Assembly: GCF_001518815.1 (NCBI RefSeq)
Contig: NZ_CP013987.1
Span: forward strand, 4,052,501-4,116,500
Length of the DNA stretch: 64,000 nucleotides
Source of the DNA: Pseudomonas oryzihabitans
Lineage (GTDB): Bacteria; Pseudomonadota; Gammaproteobacteria; Pseudomonadales; Pseudomonadaceae
Direction of reading: 5' to 3'
Shown here: positions 17,294 through 26,269 of the stretch, one piece after another
Position numbering within the stretch: the first letter of the stretch is position 1
How the letters are laid out: each line of letters starts with the position of its first letter
The notes under the pieces: model-generated
Database searches by the model: none
Told to the model about the DNA's origin: nothing
The model's input: the letters and a program-made list of their open reading frames with translations, nothing else
Made by a program: the position numbers and the translations under genes

Positions 17294-18184
17294 TCAGGCG
17301 AGATAGCGGCCGAACCAGTCCAGGGTGCGCTGCCAGGCCAGCTGGGCGGCCGCTTCGTCGTAGCGCGGGGTGGAGTCGTTATGGAAGCCGTGGTTGGTGC
17401 CGGGATAGCGGTGCACCTCGTAGGTCCTGCCCGCGGCCTTGAGCGCCTCTTCGTAGGCGGCGGCGCCTTCGTTGATGCGCGGATCGTTCTCGGCGTAGTG
17501 GATCAGCAATGGGGCCTTGATGCGCGCGACCTCCTCCGCCCGCGCCTGGCGGCCGTAGAAGGGCACCGCAGCGGCCAGCTCGGGATAGGCGACGGCGGCC
17601 GCGTTGGCCACGCCGCCGCCATAGCAGAAGCCGGTGATGCCGACCTTGCCGGTGCTGAATTCATGGCCCATCAGGGTTTCCACGGCGGCGAAGAAGTCGT
17701 TCATCAGCTTTTCGGGGTCGACCTGCTGCTGCAACTCGCGCCCCTTGTCGTCGTTGCCGGGATAGCCGCCCATGGACGTCAGGCCATCCGGCGCCAGGGC
17801 CAGGTAGCCAGCCTTGGCCAGACGCCGCGCCACGTCTTCGATATAGGGATTGAGGCCGCGGTTCTCGTGGACCACCACCACGGCCGGTACCTTGCCGCTG
17901 GCCTTGGCCGGGCGCACCAGGTAGCCGCGCACTCGGCCATGGCCCTGGGGCGAGGGGTAGTAGACGTATTCGGCGACGATATCCGGATCGGTGAATTCCA
18001 CCTGGCTGGCCAGGGCATAGTTGGGGCTCAGTGCCGCCAGCACGCCGGTGGCCGAGAGCCCCAGCACCGCGGCGCAGACCCCGGCGCGGTCGAGGAAGTC
18101 GCGCCGGCTGATGCGACCGTGGACATAGAAGTCATAGAGTTCGAGCAGTTCGGGCGAGAAATCCTTGGCGGTGAGACGGGTCAT
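17294..18184 (-). CDS. Dienelactone hydrolase family protein with Tat-type signal
   Basis: A 296-residue alpha/beta hydrolase. The nucleophile is Cys187 in GFCYGGG, with an aspartate in ENDPRIN and the histidine in NHGFHND: the Cys-Asp-His triad of dienelactone hydrolases. Unlike the classical cytoplasmic enzyme, it has an N-terminal twin-arginine-like motif SRRDFLDRAG followed by a hydrophobic stretch and ALAS, so it is probably exported folded. It hydrolyses lactones or esters; the natural substrate is unknown. It leads the unit with prpF. The ATG at 18184 has GAGGAG-like bases upstream (complement of CTCCTC near 18192). Confidence 0.88.
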   Translation of the reverse strand: MTRLTAKDFSPELLELYDFYVHGRISRRDFLDRAGVCAAVLGLSATGVLAALSPNYALASQVEFTDPDIVAEYVYYPSPQGHGRVRGYLVRPAKASGKVPAVVVVHENRGLNPYIEDVARRLAKAGYLALAPDGLTSMGGYPGNDDKGRELQQQVDPEKLMNDFFAAVETLMGHEFSTGKVGITGFCYGGGVANAAAVAYPELAAAVPFYGRQARAEEVARIKAPLLIHYAENDPRINEGAAAYEEALKAAGRTYEVHRYPGTNHGFHNDSTPRYDEAAAQLAWQRTLDWFGRYLA

Positions 18185-18347
18185 CGCGGCGCTCCTCTGG
18201 CGGGAAACGGAGCGCTCGACCCAGTTGGGTAGGCGCCCCGGTGGCTCCCGAGTGTGCCGCGAATCGTCTGACTATGCCACCGACTCTCCCTGGCGCCGAG
18301 GAACGCCTGCAGCACGGCGATCACTGCCTCGAAACTGACCCATTTAT

Positions 18348-20681
18348 TCAGAACAACCCCATTTGCCGATCCAGCAGTCGGTCGAAGCGGTCGCCAACGA
18401 AGGGCAGGATGGCGTCGGCCACCGGCGCCAGCTGGCGCTGTACATAGTGGTCGTAGTCGGGCGGCGCATGGGGCAGCTCGACCGGTTCGGCACCGGCGGT
18501 GGTGATCAGGTAGCTGATCCAGCCGCCACGGCGAAAGCGCCTGCGGCGTCCCAGCCGGGCGTTTTCCGCCTCCAGCAGGCGTGCGGCGCGGACCTGCGGC
18601 GAAAGGTTGCTCTGGTACTCTTCCAGAGGTCGGCGCAGGCGCTTGCGATAGACCAGCAGGTCGTCGAAGTCGCCGGCGCGGGTTCGGGCGACGAAGTCGC
18701 GCACGTAGTCCTCGTGCGGTTCGCCGGTGAAGATGCGCAGGTACAGCTCACGCTGGAAGCGCTGGGCCAGCGGCGACCAGTCGCTGCGCACCGTTTCCAG
18801 GCCCTTGAACACCAGCTCGGGCTGGCCGTCGGCTCCGGGCCTGAGCCCGGCGTATCTCTTCTTGCTGCCCTCCTCCGCGCCGCGGATGGTAGGCATGAGA
18901 AAGCGGCTGAAGTGGGTCTCGTACTGCAGCTCCAGATGGCTTTCCAGCCCCAGCTCCGCCTGTAGCCGCTCGCGCCAGTGGGCGTTGACCGCCGCCACCA
19001 GCTCGCGACCGATACGCTCGGCCTCGGCCTCCTCATGGGCAGCCCCGAGCCAGACGAAGGTGGAGTCGGTGTCGCCATAGATGACCCGATGGCCACGCGC
19101 CTCAATCAGCTCGCGGGTCTGGTGCATCACCGCGTGGCCGCGCAGGGTGATGGACGAGGCCAGGCGGTGATCGAAGAAGCGGCAGTGCGGCGTGCCCAGC
19201 ACCCCGTAGAAGCTGTTCATGATGATCTTCAGCGCCTGGGCCAGGGGCGCGTTGCCGGCACGCTTGGCGGCGTCACGGCCTTCCCAGACCCGCGCCACCA
19301 TCTCCGGCAGGCAATGCCGGGTGCGATGGAAACGCGCGCCGCGAAAGCCCGGCACGGTCTCGTCCTCGGATAGCGCCAGCCCCTCCACCAGGCCCACCGG
19401 ATCGATGAGAAAGGTGCGGATCAGCGAGGGATAGAGGCTCTTGTAGTCCAGCACCAGTACCGAATCGTAGAGCCCGGGCCGGGAATCCATGACGAAGCCG
19501 CCCGGGCTGGCCTCGGGCGGCTGGGCACCGAGACTGGGGGCGACGAAGCCCTGGCGGTGCATCAGCGGCAGATAGAGGTGGTAGAAGGCGGCGATGGAGG
19601 CGCCATGGCGCTCCAGCGGCAGGCCGGTGACGCTGGCCCGTTCCAGCAGGAAGCGCAGCAGCTCGGTCTTGGCGAAGATGCGGGTGACCAGTTCGCAGTC
19701 CACCAGGTTGTAGCGCGCCAGGGCGCTCTTCTCGCCCGCGAACATGCGGTTGATGGAGGCCATGCGGTCGTGGGGATTGTCGATGGCCTTGCCTTCGCCC
19801 AGGAGGCTGCGGCTGACGTTCTCCAGGCTGTAGGAAGGAAACACCCAGGTCGCCGACTTGAGCGCCTCCACCCCATCGATGATCGGCCGTCCGGCCAGCA
19901 GCGCCTGGAATTGCCGGCCCTGGCCGCCGGGTTCGTAGCGATCGTCCTCCAGTGCACCACGCCCCAGGTGCAGGGGCACGCCCAGTTTGCGCGCGTGTTC
20001 GTGGAGCACGCGGATGTCGAACTGCAGCACGCTCCAACCGATGATGACGTCGGGATCATGGCGCGCCATCCAGGCGTTGAGACGTTGGAGCAGGGTGGCG
20101 CGGTCGTCGACGTATTCCAGGTCGAAGTCCACGGCCGCGTCCTCGCCAGTGGGCGGGCCGAGCATGTACACCTGGCGCTGGCCGCAGCCGTGCAGGCCGA
20201 TGCTGTAGAGCTCGCCGCGCTCGCTGGTCTCGATGTCCAGCGACAGGGTGCGCAGCGTGGGGCGATAGTCGGGATCGGGCCGCAGTGGCCCGCCGTCTGC
20301 CGTGGGCAGTGTCACCGGCGCGGTGATGAAGCGCTCCATGAGGAAGCGATCCGCCGGGGTGATGTCGGCTTCGTAGAGGTCGATGCCGGCGGCGGGGAGG
20401 CGCTGCTCCAGTTCGCGCAGGGTGCGATAGCGCGGCGCATAGAGCCCCAGGACGGGGCGCCGCTGGAAGTCCTGCAGCGCCAGCTCGCGGATCTCCACCC
20501 CGGCCGGCAGCAGGCGCTCGATGTCCGCCCGTCGCGCGGCTGGCGCAAAGGCCACGGCCTGTTGCGCCGGCACCCGCAGCTGGCGCGGACCGCTGTCAGT
20601 GGCGAACCAGAACACCAGCTCCATCCCGGTGGACGTCTCGCGCCAGAGGCGTGTCAGCAAGAAACCCTGGGCGGCGACCAA
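18348..20681 (-). CDS. polB: DNA polymerase II
   Basis: A family B DNA polymerase of 777 residues, close to the 783 of E. coli Pol II. The exonuclease domain has LSLDIETSERGE (Exo I) and the polymerase domain has DYKSLYPSLI (motif A), the KIIMNSFYGVLG helix (motif B) and YGDTDSTFVW (motif C). It is a high-fidelity polymerase for restart and translesion synthesis. The start is placed at TTG 20681: GAGGAG lies ten bases upstream, and translation from there begins next to AAQGFLLTRLW, as in relatives. An ATG at 20717 is the alternative. I find no LexA box upstream, although polB is SOS-controlled in E. coli. Confidence 0.93.
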   Translation of the reverse strand: MVAAQGFLLTRLWRETSTGMELVFWFATDSGPRQLRVPAQQAVAFAPAARRADIERLLPAGVEIRELALQDFQRRPVLGLYAPRYRTLRELEQRLPAAGIDLYEADITPADRFLMERFITAPVTLPTADGGPLRPDPDYRPTLRTLSLDIETSERGELYSIGLHGCGQRQVYMLGPPTGEDAAVDFDLEYVDDRATLLQRLNAWMARHDPDVIIGWSVLQFDIRVLHEHARKLGVPLHLGRGALEDDRYEPGGQGRQFQALLAGRPIIDGVEALKSATWVFPSYSLENVSRSLLGEGKAIDNPHDRMASINRMFAGEKSALARYNLVDCELVTRIFAKTELLRFLLERASVTGLPLERHGASIAAFYHLYLPLMHRQGFVAPSLGAQPPEASPGGFVMDSRPGLYDSVLVLDYKSLYPSLIRTFLIDPVGLVEGLALSEDETVPGFRGARFHRTRHCLPEMVARVWEGRDAAKRAGNAPLAQALKIIMNSFYGVLGTPHCRFFDHRLASSITLRGHAVMHQTRELIEARGHRVIYGDTDSTFVWLGAAHEEAEAERIGRELVAAVNAHWRERLQAELGLESHLELQYETHFSRFLMPTIRGAEEGSKKRYAGLRPGADGQPELVFKGLETVRSDWSPLAQRFQRELYLRIFTGEPHEDYVRDFVARTRAGDFDDLLVYRKRLRRPLEEYQSNLSPQVRAARLLEAENARLGRRRRFRRGGWISYLITTAGAEPVELPHAPPDYDHYVQRQLAPVADAILPFVGDRFDRLLDRQMGLF

Positions 20682-20892
20682 AGCGGCAGCGCTCCTCGAC
20701 GTGAATGAAGAGCTCATTCTCGCAAGACCGGCTACGACCGGCGACCCCGGCGCGCCAGATGGTCCGCTCGTCGCCACCGCCGAACGGCCTGTGTCCTGTG
20801 GCGATGATCTTGCATCGAATGCCCACACCCGTCGTAGAGCCGACCCTGTCGGCTTCTGGGCGCCTCCTTGGTTTCACCTGTCAGGCCGTGTC

Positions 20893-21585
20893 ATGAACCT
20901 GTTGTCGTCGTCTTTTTCTGCCACTGCCGTCCCCGGCTACAACGCCCAGCAAGTACGGGCGCGCGAACAGGCGCGCCGCTGGCTGGAGCAGGATGTGCTG
21001 GTGCTGGATACCGAGGCGACCGGCCTGGGCGAGGACGCCCAGCTGATCGAGGTGGCGGTGATGACCCTCAGCGGCCGGGTGCTGCTCGATACCCTGGTCC
21101 GCCCCAGCATCGCCGTACCGCGCGAGGCGACCCTGATCCACGGCCTGACCGATGCCCACCTGAGCCAGGCGCCCGCCTTTCCCGAGGTGTTCGCCCAGCT
21201 CTGGCCGCTGCTGCAGGGTCGCACCGTGCTGGGCTATGGCATGGCCTTCGACTATCGCCTGCTGGCCCATAACGCGGGCTTGCATGGCCAGGCACTGCCG
21301 CCGGAACTGGAGCGGGAGACGCCGCCGGTGCAACTGGTGGATGGCACCCGCCTGCACTGCCTGATGCAGCTCTATGCCCAGTTCTGGCAGGAGCCGAGCC
21401 TGGACAGCCGGAGCCAGGACGGCTGGCGGCGCAAGTCCCTGGCCACGGCTGCGCGCCAGCAGGGCGTCGCCGTGCAGGAGACCCACCGCGCCCTGCCCGA
21501 TTGTCGCCTCAAGGCCGCCCTGGTCCGGGCCCTGGCCGACGAAGCGCCGGCCACCTGGCATGGCGTGCAGGCCCTGGCCGGCTAA
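20893..21585 (+). CDS. DnaQ-like 3'-5' exonuclease (DEDDh family)
   Basis: A 230-residue protein with the exonuclease motifs VLDTEATGLG (DxE, near residue 38), an internal YGMAFDYRLL (Exo II-type aspartate) and HRALPDCR (Exo III, HxAxxD). It would remove nucleotides from 3' ends of DNA or RNA. It is divergent from polB, 211 bases apart, so the two nuclease/polymerase genes may share control. The frame is open far upstream into the polB region; the ATG at 20893 is the first start that avoids that antisense part. It overlaps the convergent Lrp-type gene by 4 bases at the 3' end. Confidence 0.87.
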   Translation: MNLLSSSFSATAVPGYNAQQVRAREQARRWLEQDVLVLDTEATGLGEDAQLIEVAVMTLSGRVLLDTLVRPSIAVPREATLIHGLTDAHLSQAPAFPEVFAQLWPLLQGRTVLGYGMAFDYRLLAHNAGLHGQALPPELERETPPVQLVDGTRLHCLMQLYAQFWQEPSLDSRSQDGWRRKSLATAARQQGVAVQETHRALPDCRLKAALVRALADEAPATWHGVQALAG

Positions 21586-22058
21586 CCGAGCAGGTAATCC
21601 ACCGGCAGTTGGCGGTCGAGCTTCATCTCTCGCAGGCAGAGGTTGGAGCGGATGTTGAACACCCCCGGCAGCTTGCGCAGCACCTGCTCGACGAAGCGGC
21701 TGTAGTCGTCCAGATCTCGCGCCACCACGTGCAGCAGGAAGTCCGCTTCCCCGGTGACGTTGTAGCAGGCCAGTACATGGGGCGAGGCACCGATGATGGC
21801 CTCGAATTGCGCCGTGACCTCTTCACTGTGCTGGGTGCAGCCGATCTGCACGAAGGCCATGACGCCGATGCCCAGCCGCCTGCGGTTGAGCACCGCCTGA
21901 TAGCCCTCGATCACCCCGGCCTCCTCCAGGCGCTTCTGCCGTCGCCAGCAGGAGGCCTCGCTCATCGACAGCTGCTCGGCCAGCCGTGCATTGGACAGCC
22001 GGCCATCGCGCTGCAGGCGCTCGACGATGGCGACATCCTGACGATCGAAGTGAGGCAT
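21582..22058 (-). CDS. Lrp/AsnC family transcriptional regulator
   Basis: A 158-residue regulator. The N-terminal winged helix-turn-helix ([21 protein letters not shown], about 20-42) is followed by the RAM ligand-binding domain with [13 protein letters not shown]. Lrp-type proteins form octamers and respond to amino acids or related metabolites. It is divergently oriented from the zinc alcohol dehydrogenase at 22192 across a 133-base region, so that gene is the likely target (inference). AAGGATCC precedes the ATG at 22058. Confidence 0.92.
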   Translation of the reverse strand: MPHFDRQDVAIVERLQRDGRLSNARLAEQLSMSEASCWRRQKRLEEAGVIEGYQAVLNRRRLGIGVMAFVQIGCTQHSEEVTAQFEAIIGASPHVLACYNVTGEADFLLHVVARDLDDYSRFVEQVLRKLPGVFNIRSNLCLREMKLDRQLPVDYLLG

Positions 22059-22191
22059 GGAAGGATCCTTTCTGATTAGGTTGCTGGCACGAAAGACTAT
22101 TTCAACTTGGCGGCTTCCGAGAAGCCAATCAGACAGGCTAATTCCGCGCGGCTCGCCATACTGGAGGTCTCATCCCACCCGAGGCCCCGCC

Positions 22192-23235
22192 ATGAAAGCC
22201 GTCGTCTACGAAGCCTTTTCCGCGCCACCCCGCCTGTGCACCGTGCCGGACCCTACCCCCGAGCCGCACGGCGTGGTGCTCAAGGTCATGGCCACCGGCG
22301 TCTGCCGTAGTGACTGGCACGGCTGGGTCGGCCATGACACCGACATCGAACTGCCCCATGTACCGGGCCACGAACTGGCCGGGGTGGTCGAGGCGGTAGG
22401 CAAGGACGTCAGGAGGTGGCGGGTTGGCGACCGGGTAACGGTGCCCTTCGTCGGTGGCTGCGGCGCCTGCCCGCAGTGCCATGCCGGCCACCAGCAGGTC
22501 TGCGACCATCAGTTCCAGCCCGGCTTCACCCACTGGGGCTCCTTCGCCCAGTACGTCGGCATCCACCAGGCCGATCTCAACCTGGTCGGGCTGCCCGAGC
22601 AGCTGGACTTCGCCACGGCGGCGAGCCTGGGTTGTCGCTTCGTGACGTCCTTTCGCGCCGTGGTCGACCAGGGCAAGGTCAGCGCTGGCCAATGGGTGGC
22701 GGTGCACGGCTGCGGTGGCGTCGGGCTCTCGGCGATCATGATCGCCAGCGCCCTGGGCGCCCAGGTGGTGGCCATCGACATCACCGCCGACAAGCTGGCC
22801 CTGGCCCGCAGCCTCGGGGCCGTGGCCACTCTCGATGCCACCCAGGTGGCCAGCGTGCCCGAGGCGGTGCAGGAGATCACTGGCGGCGGTGCCCATGTCT
22901 CCCTCGACGCTCTGGGGCATCCCACCACCTGCTTCAATTCCATCGCCAGCCTGCGCAAGCGCGGCAAGCACGTTCAGGTCGGGTTGCTGCTGGGCGACCA
23001 GGCGACGCCGGCGCTGCCGATGAACCTGGTGATCGCCAAGGAGTTGGAAATCCTCGGCAGCCACGGCATGCAGGCCCATCGCTACGACGTGCTGATGGAC
23101 ATGCTGCGCCAGGGCACCCTGGCACCGGAGCGGTTGATCGGTCGCGAAATCAGCCTGGCCGAGTCCAGCGAAGCCCTGATGCACATGGACAGGTTCGAGG
23201 GTACCGGCGTGACCGTCATCACCCGCTTCGACTAG
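22192..23235 (+). CDS. Zinc-dependent alcohol dehydrogenase family protein
   Basis: A 347-residue MDR enzyme with both zinc sites. Catalytic zinc ligands lie in GVCRSDWHG and PGHELAG, and structural zinc ligands in [17 protein letters not shown] (four cysteines). The nucleotide-binding motif is [18 protein letters not shown]. It oxidises an alcohol or reduces an aldehyde with NAD(P). The ATG at 22192 is preceded by GAGG. It is divergent from an Lrp-type regulator and likely under its control, which hints at an amino-acid-derived alcohol as substrate; this is only positional inference. Confidence 0.92.
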   Translation: MKAVVYEAFSAPPRLCTVPDPTPEPHGVVLKVMATGVCRSDWHGWVGHDTDIELPHVPGHELAGVVEAVGKDVRRWRVGDRVTVPFVGGCGACPQCHAGHQQVCDHQFQPGFTHWGSFAQYVGIHQADLNLVGLPEQLDFATAASLGCRFVTSFRAVVDQGKVSAGQWVAVHGCGGVGLSAIMIASALGAQVVAIDITADKLALARSLGAVATLDATQVASVPEAVQEITGGGAHVSLDALGHPTTCFNSIASLRKRGKHVQVGLLLGDQATPALPMNLVIAKELEILGSHGMQAHRYDVLMDMLRQGTLAPERLIGREISLAESSEALMHMDRFEGTGVTVITRFD

Positions 23236-23239
23236 GGCG

Positions 23240-23731
23240 CTAGCCGGACTCCGCCGCCTGCAACACCCAGCGCAGCCCCTGCAGGTCCTCGGCGGACAGG
23301 GTTGCGCGCAGACGGCAGAGGCGATAATTGACCCGGGTATTCATCGCCACCCATTCCAGGTCCTGGCGGCTAGGCTGGCCGATGAAGTACTCGCCGTAGC
23401 GCTCATCCAGCCCGGCCATGCGGTACTGGCCCTTGAGCGGCAGGTAGAGCTGACCGTTCATTTCCCAGCGACTGGCGCTGCAACCATGGAAGCGCACCTT
23501 GTCGCCAAAGGTGGACAGCTGGGTGCGGAAATCGGTGGTGGCGTTGCCAGCACTGGTCTTGAACTGGCTGGCGATCACGCTGAAGACGATCCCATCGGGC
23601 GAGGGCGCCCCACGCCATTCGATGACCCGGCGATTGAGCGCCGTGTCGAACTTGTCGGTGAAGATGCCGGCGGCCTGCGCCGTGAGCGTTGGCAGGGTCA
23701 GGGCACCCAGCAACGCCATCATTGTTTTCAA
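23240..23731 (-). CDS. Hypothetical secreted protein
   Basis: A 163-residue protein starting at TTG 23731 (reading MKTMMALLGALTLP), which has AGGAG seven bases upstream; ATG 23722 would place the site too far. An N-terminal signal peptide ends near AQA, so the mature protein is periplasmic or secreted. The mature part has two cysteines (HGCSAS and YRLCRL) that could form a disulfide, and several aromatic residues. I do not recognise the family. It converges on the alcohol dehydrogenase gene, with 4 bases between the stops, and is divergent from ilvE. Confidence 0.7.
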   Translation of the reverse strand: MKTMMALLGALTLPTLTAQAAGIFTDKFDTALNRRVIEWRGAPSPDGIVFSVIASQFKTSAGNATTDFRTQLSTFGDKVRFHGCSASRWEMNGQLYLPLKGQYRMAGLDERYGEYFIGQPSRQDLEWVAMNTRVNYRLCRLRATLSAEDLQGLRWVLQAAESG

Positions 23732-23973
23732 AACAGACTCCTGGTGGCGACCCGCACACCCAGCCTGAAGCAACAGGCAGAGGCGGCAAAGGGCCAGCTT
23801 CAGTCTTTGGAGACCCGATTGGCTGAAAGGTGCCCCCAGCGGTCCGGATAAGCGGTATCTTTCACAGTCTAGCGACGAGCCAGGCTCGTCCATCCCTTGA
23901 ACCGTCGCCAGCGAGGCGTACGGCCCGACCACGAAACGACCGGCCAAACCGCCGGAGAGCACTGCGAGGATCT

Positions 23974-24993
23974 ATGAGCGCTGCGGACATCGATTGGAAG
24001 ACCCTCGGTTTCGACTACATCAAGACCGACTTCCGCTATATCGCCACCTATCGCAACGGCAGCTGGGGACCCGGCGAGCTGACTCGCGACAACCAGCTGC
24101 ACATCAGCGAAGGCTCCACGGCCATCCACTACGGCCAGCAGTGCTTCGAGGGCCTCAAGGCCTATCGCTGCCAGGACGGCTCCATCAACCTGTTCCGTCC
24201 CGACCGCAACGCCGCGCGCATGCACAAGAGCTGCGCCCGCCTGCTGATGCCGCCGGTCCCCACCGAGATGTTCATCGATGCCTGCCAGCAGGTGGTCAAG
24301 GCTAACGAGGCCTGGATTCCGCCCCACGGCACCGGCGGCGCCTTCTACCTGAGACCCTTCGTCATCGGCGTCGGTGACAACATCGGCGTGCGCACCGCCC
24401 CCGAATTCCACTTCGTGGTATTCGGCATCCCGGTCGGCGCCTACTTCAAGGGCGGCATGACCCCGCACAACTTCGTCATCTCCGGCTACGACCGCGCCGC
24501 GCCCCAGGGCACCGGTGCCGCCAAGGTCGGCGGGAACTACGCCGCCAGCCTGATGCCCGGCGCCCAGGCCAAGGCCGAAGGCTTCGCCGACTGCATCTAC
24601 CTGGATCCCCTGACCCATCGCAAGATCGAGGAAGTCGGCTCGGCCAACTTCTTCGCCATCACGGGCGACGGCAAGTTCGTCACCCCGCGCTCCGAATCCG
24701 TGCTGCCGGGCGTGACCCGCATGTCGCTGATGGAACTGGCCCGCGAGCGGCTGAACCTGGAAGTGGTCGAGGGCGACGTCTATATCGACCAGCTCGACCA
24801 GTTCGTCGAAGCCGGCGCCTGCGGCACCGCGGCGGTCATCACCCCCATTGGCGGCATCCAGTACGGCGAGAAGCTGCACGTCTTCCACAGCCTGACCGAC
24901 GTCGGCCCGGTGACGCGCAAGCTGTACGAGGAACTGACCGGCATCCAGACCGGCGACAAGCCGGCTCCGGAGGGTTGGATCGTCAAGGTCTGA
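23974..24993 (+). CDS. ilvE: Branched-chain amino acid aminotransferase
   Basis: A 339-residue fold-type IV PLP enzyme. Lys184 in GAAKVGGNYAASL forms the Schiff base with PLP. Other family blocks are STAIHYGQQCFEGLKAY, RPDRNAARM and GACGTAAVITP. It makes leucine, isoleucine and valine from their keto acids using glutamate, or the reverse. The length and the VGGNYA form fit the bacterial BCAT-2-like group found in pseudomonads. GAGGA lies upstream of the ATG. A strong terminator follows, so it is monocistronic. Confidence 0.95.
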   Translation: MSAADIDWKTLGFDYIKTDFRYIATYRNGSWGPGELTRDNQLHISEGSTAIHYGQQCFEGLKAYRCQDGSINLFRPDRNAARMHKSCARLLMPPVPTEMFIDACQQVVKANEAWIPPHGTGGAFYLRPFVIGVGDNIGVRTAPEFHFVVFGIPVGAYFKGGMTPHNFVISGYDRAAPQGTGAAKVGGNYAASLMPGAQAKAEGFADCIYLDPLTHRKIEEVGSANFFAITGDGKFVTPRSESVLPGVTRMSLMELARERLNLEVVEGDVYIDQLDQFVEAGACGTAAVITPIGGIQYGEKLHVFHSLTDVGPVTRKLYEELTGIQTGDKPAPEGWIVKV

Positions 24994-25017
24994 CTTGGGG
25001 GTTGGTTCAGTGTGAAG

Positions 25018-25040
25018 AAGGCGCCTCAGGGCGCCTTTTT
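25018..25040 (+). terminator. Rho-independent terminator of ilvE
   Basis: Arms AAGGCGCC and GGCGCCTT around TCAG, continuing into a T tract. It sits 25 bases after the stop at 24993. Confidence 0.92.
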
Positions 25041-25133
25041 CGTTTGGGTAGACCAGATTCATGCCATTGCTGCCGCTCTGGCTGTTTATCGAGCGATCTG
25101 CCGAAACTCGTTTCGCCTCGCTGGCGACTCACC

Positions 25134-25690
25134 TATCGCGGCCATGGGCCGCTCCTACAAGATAGTCGGCTGCTGTAGGAGCGGCCCATGGCCGCGATTT
25201 CAGCAAGGCTCAGGTCTATCCAACGTTGGGCTTCGCTTGCGCTCAACCTAACCTACAAAGGCTCAGGTCGTAGCGTGGAAAACCGCAGAGCGTTTCCCGC
25301 TGGCAACCCTTAACCGCCGAAGCCCAACATCCATAGGAGCAACCGTCCTTATCGCGGCCATGGGCCGCTCCTACGGATAGCCGGCTGCTGTAGGAGCGGC
25401 CCATGGCCGCGATTCCAGCGAGCTCAGGTCTATCCAACGTTGGGCTTCGCTTGCGCTCAACCCAACCTACAAAGGCTCAGGTCGTAGCGTGCAAAACCGC
25501 AGAGCGTTTCCCGCTGGCAACCCTTAACGGCCGAAGCCCGACATCCATAGGAGCAACCGTCCTTATCGCGGCCATGGGCCGCTTCTACGGATAGCCGGCT
25601 GCTGTAGGAGCGGCCCATGGCCGCGATTCCAGCGAGGTCTAGGTCTACGCACCGTTGGGCTTCGCTTGCGCTCAACCCAACCTACGCAGC
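25134..25690. repeat. Tandem 215-bp array carrying REPIN pairs (2.5 copies)
   Basis: Copies start at 25134, 25350 and 25564; the third is cut off after its family A element at 25654-25685. Each unit begins with a family B REP in inverted orientation and a second in direct orientation 15-16 bases later (25135-25158/25175-25198; 25351-25374/25390-25413; 25565-25588/25604-25627). Each B element is GTAG then GAGCGGCC, CAT, GGCCGCGAT. Family A elements follow at 25225, 25439 and 25654, and family C elements at about 25269 and 25484. The unit is not a CRISPR: no regular short repeat or unique spacer pattern. 25041-25133 holds nothing recognised. Confidence 0.9.
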
Positions 25691-25696
25691 CCTCCC

Positions 25697-26260
25697 CTAC
25701 GCCCCCTCTCGCCGCCGCAGGATGGCGCGGGCGCCGATAAAGAGCACCACCACGCAGATCGCCGCCGCGACCAGCCAGCGCTTCGACACATGATGCTCGG
25801 CGAAGAAATCTCGCAGGATCTCCCCTACCGCATAACCGATGCCGGTCATGACGAAGCCCCACAGCAGGGCGCCGATGATGTTGAAGAACAGGAACCGCCG
25901 CGGCCGCACGCCGCTGGCACCGATCAGCAGCGGGCCGATCAGGCGGAAGCCATAGGCGAAACGGATGCCGATGATCCACAACGCCTCGTGGCGATGGATG
26001 CGGCTGCGCAGCCAGTCGATGCGCGCTTGCTGGCGCTTGAAGCGGCTGAGGATGCTGTCGCCATAGCGACGGCCGAGATAGAACAGCGTCTGATCGCCGA
26101 TGAAGCCGCCCAGGGCCACGCACAGCGCCGTGAGCGGAAACAGCAGGTAGCCATGTCGCGCGGCGATACCGGCCAGGATGGCGACGCCGTCGCCCTCCAC
26201 CAGGGCGCCCAGGACGGCGGCGCCGTAGCCGTAGTTGCTGATCACCTCGCTGTCGATCAT
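25697..26260 (-). CDS. DedA family membrane protein
   Basis: A 187-residue DedA/SNARE-associated family protein. It shows the first re-entrant region with the conserved glutamate (ALVEGDGVAILAG), a second half with RFAYGFRLIGPLLIGASG, and about four to five membrane segments. DedA proteins are envelope transporters or flippases needed for membrane homeostasis and resistance to cationic compounds. It follows chaA by 9 bases on the same strand, so the pair is likely an operon. Its stop is followed within 15 bases by the REP array. Confidence 0.9.
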   Translation of the reverse strand: MIDSEVISNYGYGAAVLGALVEGDGVAILAGIAARHGYLLFPLTALCVALGGFIGDQTLFYLGRRYGDSILSRFKRQQARIDWLRSRIHRHEALWIIGIRFAYGFRLIGPLLIGASGVRPRRFLFFNIIGALLWGFVMTGIGYAVGEILRDFFAEHHVSKRWLVAAAICVVVLFIGARAILRRREGA

Positions 26261-26269
26261 GGGGCCGTC

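Noticed and set aside
20682-20892. LexA box between polB and the exonuclease
   Set aside because: No CTGT-N8-ACAG match, even with one mismatch, in the region.
25134-25690. CRISPR array
   Set aside because: Repeats are 215 bases long, contain palindromic REP elements and have no unique spacers or cas genes.
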